A stretch of DNA of 15,900 nt from Bacillota bacterium. Lineage in GTDB: Bacteria; Bacillota; Clostridia; Acetivibrionales; DSM-1351. Positions 1-5,877 of this stretch are shown here, in pieces. The translations under genes and the position numbers were made by a program. Positions within the stretch are counted from its first letter, which is position 1. Every line of letters begins with the position of its first letter. Below the pieces are notes generated by a model that did not search any database, was not told where the DNA came from, and saw only the letters and a program-made list of their open reading frames with translations. Location of the stretch: assembly GCA_023433945.1 (NCBI GenBank), contig JAEYTP010000072.1, forward strand, positions 1-15,900. Direction: 5' to 3'.

Positions 1-146
1 GTAGTAGTAGTTCCATCAACAACCTTGCCAAACCTATCCAATACCCCTGTATTGAACATCATAGCTTCCGCTAATGTAGTTTTACCTCCGCCACCGTGAG
101 CCAAGAGGCAAATATTCCGCAACTTCTTTACGGCATAATCCTTCAT
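1..146 (-). CDS. EF-G-like translation GTPase, N-terminal fragment (runs off the left edge)
   Basis: Only the first 48 codons are in the window. The protein begins MKDYAVKKLRNICLLAHGGG and continues GKTTLAEAMMFNTG, which is the G1/P-loop (A-x4-GKT) of a translational GTPase in the position where EF-G has AHIDAGKTT. The glycine-rich P-loop and the MKDY start resemble the second, EF-G-like protein common in Clostridia rather than the canonical fusA product; this is recognition from memory, and the rest of the gene is needed to decide. The start at 146 is chosen because AGGGGGA lies about seven bases upstream; the in-frame ATG at 152 is too close to it. The gene is divergent from aroF and separated from it by about 390 bases. 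Confidence 0.8.
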   Translation of the reverse strand, partial: MKDYAVKKLRNICLLAHGGGGKTTLAEAMMFNTGVLDRFGKVVDGTTT

Positions 147-194
147 AATCATTCCCCCTTATTATTTTGGTATCGTAATGCTATATGATAATTC

Positions 195-209
195 CCAGAA
201 TGGTTCTGG
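195..209. repeat. Small perfect inverted repeat in the leader of the EF-G-like gene
   Basis: CCAGAA TGG TTCTGG, a six-base perfect inverted repeat with a three-base centre. It sits about 50 bases upstream of the start codon of the EF-G-like gene and would be in its 5' untranslated region if the promoter lies further right (a TATAAT reads on the minus strand at 236-241, without a convincing -35). It could be an operator or a small RNA hairpin. Nothing else identifies it. Confidence 0.35.
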
Positions 210-367
210 AAAATTAACACCTAAATAAAGGAATTATTATAGAAAATAAATAAAAACAGATTAAAAAATATAATATATTTTGGCTAAATTACACTAAAAA
301 CTATTATTCTATACAGCCCCCCCAATACCCTTCTTTTTAATAAAATTTTTTTATATACTATATGTTA

Positions 368-396
368 TTTATAAATTCCCAATATTGCTTTATAAT
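368..396 (+). promoter_or_regulatory. Candidate sigma-A promoter of aroF-tyrA
   Basis: A perfect -10 TATAAT at 391-396 is preceded at a 17-base spacing by TTTATA (368-373), which matches four of six bases of the -35 consensus. Transcription would begin near 403 and leave a leader of about 130 bases. The region is A/T-rich, so chance matches are likely. Confidence 0.45.
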
Positions 397-409
397 ATAC
401 TTTAATTAC

Positions 410-471
410 AATATTTTGATGCTTACAATTATATTCAGTGGTCATACGCCATACCCCTTTATCAAAATATT
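410..471 (+). promoter_or_regulatory. 11-bp perfect inverted repeat in the aroF leader (possible cis-regulatory RNA)
   Basis: AATATTTTGAT (410-420) and ATCAAAATATT (461-471) are exact reverse complements that enclose 40 bases. The left arm begins a few bases after the predicted transcription start, so the two arms could close a P1-like stem at the 5' end of the mRNA. Inside, GTGGT and GCCAU around 439-452 can form a five-pair helix with wobbles. There is no U-run after the right arm, so it is not a terminator. It does not match a riboswitch or T-box that I can name. Confidence 0.4.
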
Positions 472-535
472 TCGTAATACGGTAGAACGGAGTAGTAAAT
501 AATTAAAGTATAACGGCAGAAAGGAAATGATTATT

Positions 536-1561
536 ATGATTATTGTAATGAATCCTGAATCAACACAGCAACATCTAGACCAGGTTATAGGAATTCTGAA
601 GAATGCAGGCCTTGGAGTTCACATATCACAAGGTGCAGAAAGAACCATTATAGGTATTATAGGTGATAAGAGTGTCCTTAGGGATATTCCATTAGAGCTC
701 ATGCCTGGTGTTGAGAAGCTGGTTCCTATTGTGGAGTCTTTTAAGCTTGCTGGAAAAACCTTCAAACCTGAACCAAGCATTGTAGATGTTAATGGCGTTA
801 AATTTGGCGGTAAAGAACTTGTACTAATTGCAGGACCATGTGCTATTGAAAGCAGAGAGCAAATACTTGAAGCTGCTTTAGCTGTTAAAAAGTCGGGCGC
901 CAAGGTTTTAAGAGGAGGCGCGTTTAAGCCCAGAACCTCACCATATGCCTTCCAAGGACTAGAAGAGGAAGGTCTCAAATATTTGCAGGAAGCAAAGCAG
1001 GTAACTGGTCTTCAGACTATAACTGAAGTTACTAGCGAAAAGGCAGTAGAAATGGCGCTTCCATATGTCGATATGTTTCAAATTGGAGCAAGAAACGTTC
1101 AGAATTTCCAACTACTAAGAGAGGTAGGAAAGTCAATGAAGCCGGTTTTGCTTAAAAGAGGTTCTGCCACAACCATAGATGAATGGCTAAATGCAGCTGA
1201 ATATATTATGAGCGAGGGTAACTATAATGTAGTTTTGTGTGAAAGAGGCATCAGGACCTTTGAAACTGCTACTAGAAATACCCTTGACTTAAGTGCCGTG
1301 CCTGTAGTAAAGAACCAGAGCCACCTCCCTGTAATTGTAGATCCAAGCCATGCAGCAGGAAAATCAAAGTTTGTGCTTCCGTTATCAAGGGCAGCTATTG
1401 CAGCAGGTGCAGATGGACTTATAGTAGAAGTGCATCCAAACCCAATGTGCGCCATGTCTGATGCGGCTCAGCAGCTTAGCCCTGAGATATTTGACAGGCT
1501 TTGCCAGGATATAAGTAAACTAGCTCCAATTCTTGAAAGGGAGTTTGAGTATGGAGTTTAA
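536..1561 (+). CDS. aroF: 3-deoxy-7-phosphoheptulonate (DAHP) synthase, type I-beta with N-terminal regulatory domain
   Basis: Catalyses condensation of phosphoenolpyruvate and erythrose 4-phosphate, the first step of the shikimate pathway. About 341 residues. The first ~70 residues form a ferredoxin-like domain as in the Thermotoga-type enzyme, where it mediates feedback inhibition by aromatic amino acids. The barrel follows with LIAGPCAIES, LRGGAFKPRTSPYAFQG, QIGARNVQNF, VLLKRG, VVLCERGIRTFE and IVDPSHAAGK, which contain the PEP- and metal-binding Cys, Lys, His and Glu residues. An upstream in-frame ATG at 527 is only one to two bases from AAAGGA; the ATG at 536, nine bases from that site, gives the family's usual MIIVM start. 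The stop overlaps the tyrA start by 11 bases, so the two genes form an operon. The symbol aroF is used for this family, though aroA(G)/aroH are also used. Confidence 0.93.
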   Translation: MIIVMNPESTQQHLDQVIGILKNAGLGVHISQGAERTIIGIIGDKSVLRDIPLELMPGVEKLVPIVESFKLAGKTFKPEPSIVDVNGVKFGGKELVLIAGPCAIESREQILEAALAVKKSGAKVLRGGAFKPRTSPYAFQGLEEEGLKYLQEAKQVTGLQTITEVTSEKAVEMALPYVDMFQIGARNVQNFQLLREVGKSMKPVLLKRGSATTIDEWLNAAEYIMSEGNYNVVLCERGIRTFETATRNTLDLSAVPVVKNQSHLPVIVDPSHAAGKSKFVLPLSRAAIAAGADGLIVEVHPNPMCAMSDAAQQLSPEIFDRLCQDISKLAPILEREFEYGV

Positions 1562-2651
1562 AACAATATCCCTCGTTGGGCTTGGTTTAATTGGTAGCTC
1601 TATTGCGAGGGCACTTAAGAAGACCTTTCCTGACTTGACCATATATGCGGTTGATCAAAACCTTAGTTCTATAGATTACGCTATATGTGATGGAGTCATT
1701 AGCAAAGGAGCTTCGGAGCCCTTTAGCGAGTTTTGGGATTGTGATCTACTCTTTTTGTGTATACCTGTTAAGGCTGCTAAGCATTACATTGATATTGCTG
1801 CTAATAATATAAATAAGAATGCAATAGTAACTGATGTTCTTAGCACCAAAAATGAGATTTGCACATATATTAAAGAGCTACCTCACTTCCCCCAATTTGT
1901 TGGGGGCCACCCAATGGCGGGCACTGAAAAGTCAGGTTACACAAATGGTTTTTCTCATATGTTTGAAAATGCATACTATGCTTTGACACCCATTGCTTCA
2001 ACATCAAAGGAAACCATTAATAAAGTAGAGACTCTAGTTAAACAAATAGGTGCAATCCCTTTGATTATGGAGCCTGATCAACACGACTTGGTTACCGGTT
2101 GCATCAGCCACTTACCACATGTTATAGCGTCTGGACTTGTAAACCTTACCAACAAGAGAGAAACAAGTGACGGCCTTATGCAGCTAATGGCGGCAGGGGG
2201 ATTTAAAGATATAACAAGAATTGCCTCATCAAATCCTACAATGTGGGAAAACATAGTTGTTTCAAATAGAGGTATGCTTATTGATTTACTTGATAGTTTC
2301 TCCAATATTCTGTCCGATTTCAGGAACAGCTTGGATGAGAATAATAGTGAGTATATAAAGGATTATTTCACTAGCGCAAAGGTATTCCGTGACGGACTCT
2401 CACAGGCCCCTAAGGGCCTTTTACCAAAGACTTTCGAGCTTGTGGTAGATGTGAGTGATGAGCCTGGAATAATCGGTAAGATTGCAACCTTACTAGGTGA
2501 TAATGGCATTAATATAAAGAACATAAATGTTTCAAACAGCCGAGAATTCGAGCTTGGCTGTTTGAAGCTTACGCTTCCGGATGAGTACAATACTCAGCTG
2601 GCTTTCAAAGTACTTAATGATTCAAACTATAAGGTATATAAAACCGAGTGA
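1551..2651 (+). CDS. tyrA: Prephenate dehydrogenase with C-terminal ACT domain
   Basis: Oxidatively decarboxylates prephenate to 4-hydroxyphenylpyruvate with NAD(P)+, the committed step to tyrosine. 366 residues. The Rossmann motif GLGLIGSS is at residues 10-17. GGHPMAGTEKSGY and HLPHVIA carry the conserved catalytic and substrate-binding histidines and serine/threonine of TyrA. Residues about 296-366 (LVVDVSDEPGIIGKIATLLG onward) are an ACT domain, which in this family binds tyrosine for feedback control. The start is the ATG at 1551, seven bases after AAAGGGAG; an upstream in-frame TTG at 1533 is not needed. The 11-base overlap with aroF implies translational coupling. A terminator follows directly, so this is the last gene of the two-gene operon. 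Confidence 0.94.
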   Translation: MEFKTISLVGLGLIGSSIARALKKTFPDLTIYAVDQNLSSIDYAICDGVISKGASEPFSEFWDCDLLFLCIPVKAAKHYIDIAANNINKNAIVTDVLSTKNEICTYIKELPHFPQFVGGHPMAGTEKSGYTNGFSHMFENAYYALTPIASTSKETINKVETLVKQIGAIPLIMEPDQHDLVTGCISHLPHVIASGLVNLTNKRETSDGLMQLMAAGGFKDITRIASSNPTMWENIVVSNRGMLIDLLDSFSNILSDFRNSLDENNSEYIKDYFTSAKVFRDGLSQAPKGLLPKTFELVVDVSDEPGIIGKIATLLGDNGINIKNINVSNSREFELGCLKLTLPDEYNTQLAFKVLNDSNYKVYKTE

Positions 2652-2660
2652 CATAACTAA

Positions 2661-2693
2661 CGGCTGCCAACTAAATGTTTGCAGCCGTTTTTA
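2661..2693 (+). terminator. Rho-independent terminator of aroF-tyrA
   Basis: CGGCTGC (2661-2667) pairs with GCAGCCG (2681-2687), with an inner AAC/GTT extension, followed by TTTTTATT. It begins ten bases after the tyrA stop. Read on the other strand it would lie just past the rex stop, but the U-tract there is poor. Confidence 0.88.
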
Positions 2694-2697
2694 TTAG

Positions 2698-3333
2698 CTA
2701 TCTTTCAAATTTTTCATTAAGCTTATATCCCAGTACCATTAAGCTATCACTGAGATGAACGTTTTCAATTATCACATCATATGGTAATTTTAGATCCATA
2801 GGCGAGAAATTCCATAGACCCTTAACCCCTAAACGAGCAACTCTATCTGCAATTTCCGGAGTTTCACTATAAGGTACACACAGCATAGCTATATCAACCT
2901 TATTTTCTGATAGAAAAGCTTCAAGACTATCAAGACTGAGAACTTCAACGTCTTTTATCTTCTTGCCTACAATCTGAGGATTAACATCAAATATTCCAAT
3001 CAAATCAAAACCTCTTTTAGAGAAGTTACCGTAATTCGAAAGAGCTTGTCCCATGTTACCCGCACCAATAATGATGGTTTTGAAAGTCTTATTAATACCC
3101 ATTATATTGCCTATTTCATTGTAAAGGGACTCTACGTTGTAGCCATAACCTTGTTGTCCAAACCCCCCAAAACAGTTTAAATCCTGTCTAATTTGAGAAG
3201 CTGTTATCCCCATTCTATTGCTAAGCTCTTTTGAAGATACTCTAGTTATTCCTAACGATAGCAAGTCATTAAGATACCTATAATATCGAGGCAGTCGCTT
3301 TATTACTGCCATAGAGATTTTTTTTGAAGACAT
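2698..3333 (-). CDS. rex: Redox-sensing transcriptional repressor Rex
   Basis: Rex senses the NADH/NAD+ ratio and represses fermentation and NADH-reoxidation genes; NADH binding releases it from DNA. 211 residues from the chosen start. Residues 1-80 are the winged-helix domain (KRLPRYYRYLNDLLSLGITR, SSKELSNRMGITASQIRQDL, FGGFGQQGYGY). The Rossmann fold follows with GAGNMG at 90-95 and FDVNP after the second strand. The C-terminal helix used for domain swapping is present. Length matches the family. The start at 3333 follows GAGGTG by seven bases; the longer reading from 3378 would start inside the promoter -10 region and is rejected. The gene is monocistronic between the tyrA terminator and a divergent wall-polymer gene. 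A candidate Rex operator lies in its own promoter. Confidence 0.95.
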   Translation of the reverse strand: MSSKKISMAVIKRLPRYYRYLNDLLSLGITRVSSKELSNRMGITASQIRQDLNCFGGFGQQGYGYNVESLYNEIGNIMGINKTFKTIIIGAGNMGQALSNYGNFSKRGFDLIGIFDVNPQIVGKKIKDVEVLSLDSLEAFLSENKVDIAMLCVPYSETPEIADRVARLGVKGLWNFSPMDLKLPYDVIIENVHLSDSLMVLGYKLNEKFER

Positions 3334-3369
3334 TCTTTTCACCTCAGAATTAATAAAAGTGGTAAAGTA

Positions 3370-3398
3370 ATTATACATCTTTGTTATTTTATTGTCAA
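3370..3398 (-). promoter_or_regulatory. Sigma-A promoter of rex
   Basis: On the minus strand TTGACA (3398-3393), a 17-base spacer and TATAAT (3375-3370) give a full consensus match at optimal spacing. The predicted start of transcription is near 3363, about 30 bases ahead of the start codon at 3333. This also rules out the longer rex reading frame, whose first codon would lie in the promoter. Confidence 0.85.
3381..3398. promoter_or_regulatory. Candidate Rex operator overlapping the rex promoter
   Basis: TTGTTATTTTATTGTCAA fits 11 of the 14 specified positions of the clostridial-type Rex consensus TTGTTAA-N4-TTAACAA, with the outer TTG and CAA at the correct 18-base span. It covers the -35 element and most of the spacer of the rex promoter, so binding would block transcription. 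Autoregulation by Rex is known in other Firmicutes. Part of the match is forced by the TTGACA -35 itself, which lowers its weight. Confidence 0.5.
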
Positions 3399-3636
3399 TA
3401 TTTAAGGTGTTTATGCAAGCTTCAATTAAAACCTATGAAATATTATGCAAATTTCTATATCAACATGGTTTTATGAATAAACGTAAATCTATCAGAAAGA
3501 TTAAATGAAAATTGAATAAGAGGCATAATATTATTAATAATGCATTTCTACTATACTAAAACATCTAATCCATGATAAAATATTTTTGTGTGTTTACAAA
3601 AGAAGCAATACTGCTGAAAGGAATGGTTTATAAATA

Positions 3637-5877
3637 ATGAAAGCTTTACACATAATTGGCGGGGGAGATGTAGGCGGTGCAAAAGTACACGTATTATCAC
3701 TTGTCAAAGAGCTCTCTGCTTTTATGGAAGTAAAAATAGTTAGCCTAAGGCCAGGTGCTTTTGCTGAGGATGCAGCTGAGCTAGGAATTGATGTTGAAGT
3801 AATAAAGACAGGCAATTTTTTTTCAGATATTAAAAAAATTCTAAAATTGATTAGAGAAGAAAATTTTGAACTTATACATTCTCATGGTGCTAAAGCCAAT
3901 TTATACGCCCTTGCTACAAAAAAATTTTGTAGCATTCCCATTGTTACTACTGTGCATAGTGACTACAAGCTTGACTATATGCATAGTTTAGCCAGGCGTT
4001 TTACAATAGGTCTTGCAAATAGTATAGCGCTTAGATCTTTTGATTATTATGTAGCCGTCTCCTCTACTTTTAAGAAGATGCTTATAAAGAGGGGCTTTAA
4101 TCCGAGTAAAATATTTATTATATATAACGGAATAGACTTTAACACACCCATTGATCAAACAACACGTCAGGCTTTTTCAAAAAAATACAATTGCAAGCTA
4201 GAAGAAGATGATATTCTTGTTGGTATAGCTGCAAGATTAAATCCTGTTAAGGGTATTGACACCTTGATAGACGCTGCTAGTAGGGTAATCAAGAAGAACA
4301 ACAAGGTTAAGTTCCTTATCGGTGGTGACGGTGAGGATAGTAAGGCTTTGATGAATCAAGCAAGGAATCTCGGCGTAACTAATAATGTCATATTTCTTGG
4401 ATGGCTCAAATCACCATATGAACTTATGAGTATTGTAGATATAAGCGTACTGACATCCATTAGCGAGAGCTTTCCTTACTCTATACTAGAAGGTGCACGT
4501 TGCCAGAAAGCTACCATTAGTAGCAGAGTTGGCGGTATCCCTGATCTTATTGAATCAGGCAATAACGGCTTTTTGTTTGAACCTCGCGACTCTGAAACAT
4601 TAGCTGAACAGCTTCTGGAACTATCAGTAAATCACGAAAAACGCCATTTATTTGGTAAGAGATTATATGAAAAAACTAAAAATAAGTTTTCGCTCGAAGT
4701 AATGCGCAATAGACAACTTGAGATATATCAGACCATTTTATCTCAAAAGAAAAAGGAAAAGCATTATGATGCTATTATTTCAGGCTATTATGGTTTTGGA
4801 AATATAGGTGACGATGCAATGCTACGCTCTATTATAGATAACCTAAAGAAGCAGAAAAATGACATCTCTATTGCCGTTCTTTCTAAGTGCCCAGAAGAAA
4901 CTGCAATAAACTATGGCGTATATGCCATCAATAGACTAAATATGTTTTCAGTTATTTCTATGATGCGCAGAGCTAAGCTTTTTATATATGGCGGTGGCAA
5001 TATTATTCAGGATAGTACTAGTTCGAGGTCTTTAATGTTCTATTTAGGGACTGCCTGGTTAGCAAGTAAATTGAAACTTAAGGTAATGTTTTATGCTAAC
5101 GGCATTGGGCCCATAAATAAAAAACTTAATTTTACCTTTTCAAGGCGTATATTAAATAATGCTGACGTTATCTCTGTAAGAGAACATATATCTTATAATG
5201 AACTTTTAAGAATGGGTATAGATAAATCAAAAATTGTGCTTACAGCAGATGCCGCATTGTCTGTCCAAATAGATAAGGATGTAAGCGTAAGTGAAATTTA
5301 TTCAGCCGAGCATATACCTTTTAATGAGAAGTTTGCAGGATTTTCAGTTAGAAGATGCCCCGGAACCTCGCAGGAGGAACAGGAGCATTTTGAGAGAGTA
5401 ATGGCACATTGTGCTGATTATGTATATGAAAAATATAACCTGATACCACTATTTATCCCTATGGAATATCCAATAGACCTTAATACGATATATAGCATAA
5501 TGGATAAGATGAAATATGAATCTTTCGCACTAAAGGAAAAGCATAGTGTATCAGAGGTATTTGCTATTATCAAGGAATTGAAACTAATGGTTTCGGTTAG
5601 ATTACATGCACTCATTTTTGCTGCCTATATGAATGTTCCAATTATCGGTATAAGCTATCAGCCCAAGGTGGACGGCTTTTTAGAGTATATCAATCAACCT
5701 GCGGTGGGTAACATAAAAAGTTTGGATGTGCAAAAAATTACGAATAACATTGATAATGTTATCCGTAATTATGAGGCCATTCAATCTGAATTGGAAAAAT
5801 CTATGGAGGTCCTTATTGCAAAAGCTCACGAAAATTCTAAAATTGCTATGGACCTTATTACTCAAGCTGAGCACTAA
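3637..5877 (+). CDS. csaB: GT4 glycosyltransferase fused to CsaB-type polysaccharide pyruvyl transferase
   Basis: Two enzymes in one 746-residue chain. Residues 1-370 form a GT-B retaining glycosyltransferase of family 4: GGGDVGGAKVHVL near the start, HSHGAKAN at 81-88, R200 and K205 (AARLNPVKG) for the sugar-nucleotide phosphates, and the E-x7-E motif at E277/E285. After a Lys-rich linker (370-376) residues 377-746 form a pyruvyl transferase domain: GYYGFGNIGDDAML, GGGN at 452-455, ANGIGP at 487-492 and a conserved H657 in VRLHALIFAAY. CsaB puts a ketal pyruvate on secondary cell-wall polymer so that SLH-domain proteins can bind. The fusion suggests that sugar addition and pyruvylation of the wall-polymer repeat unit are coupled; this is inference. 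The start codon overlaps the stop of a four-codon reading frame, and the AAAGG site is about 15 bases away, longer than usual. Its end overlaps the convergent ABC-F gene by 20 bases. Confidence 0.9.
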   Translation: MKALHIIGGGDVGGAKVHVLSLVKELSAFMEVKIVSLRPGAFAEDAAELGIDVEVIKTGNFFSDIKKILKLIREENFELIHSHGAKANLYALATKKFCSIPIVTTVHSDYKLDYMHSLARRFTIGLANSIALRSFDYYVAVSSTFKKMLIKRGFNPSKIFIIYNGIDFNTPIDQTTRQAFSKKYNCKLEEDDILVGIAARLNPVKGIDTLIDAASRVIKKNNKVKFLIGGDGEDSKALMNQARNLGVTNNVIFLGWLKSPYELMSIVDISVLTSISESFPYSILEGARCQKATISSRVGGIPDLIESGNNGFLFEPRDSETLAEQLLELSVNHEKRHLFGKRLYEKTKNKFSLEVMRNRQLEIYQTILSQKKKEKHYDAIISGYYGFGNIGDDAMLRSIIDNLKKQKNDISIAVLSKCPEETAINYGVYAINRLNMFSVISMMRRAKLFIYGGGNIIQDSTSSRSLMFYLGTAWLASKLKLKVMFYANGIGPINKKLNFTFSRRILNNADVISVREHISYNELLRMGIDKSKIVLTADAALSVQIDKDVSVSEIYSAEHIPFNEKFAGFSVRRCPGTSQEEQEHFERVMAHCADYVYEKYNLIPLFIPMEYPIDLNTIYSIMDKMKYESFALKEKHSVSEVFAIIKELKLMVSVRLHALIFAAYMNVPIIGISYQPKVDGFLEYINQPAVGNIKSLDVQKITNNIDNVIRNYEAIQSELEKSMEVLIAKAHENSKIAMDLITQAEH

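Larger units (their letters stand above)
147..535. other. Divergent intergenic region between EF-G-like gene and aroF
   Basis: About 390 very A/T-rich bases with no open reading frame that looks coding. It holds the small inverted repeat at 195-209, a possible minus-strand -10 at 236-241, the aroF promoter candidate at 368-396 and the inverted repeat 410-420/461-471. The stretch 240-360 shows nothing beyond A/T runs and a C-run at about 318-324. No T-box consensus and no leader peptide rich in aromatic residues was found before aroF. Confidence 0.6.

Noticed and set aside
397..535. T-box or aromatic attenuator before aroF
   Set aside because: GGTAGAACGGAG at about 481-492 only loosely recalls the T-box core; no terminator/antiterminator pair, specifier stem or leader peptide is visible.
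619..978. Opposite-strand open frames inside aroF, tyrA, csaB and the ABC-F gene (for example 619-978, 2078-2305, 6360-6563, 7422-7679)
   Set aside because: They are shadows of well-supported genes, lack ribosome-binding sites and have no recognisable domains.
3584..3601. TTTTGT-N6-ACAAAA palindrome before csaB as a second Rex site
   Set aside because: The TTGT and ACAA halves span 14 bases, not the 18 required by Rex, and the inner bases do not match. It may still be a chance A/T palindrome or another operator.
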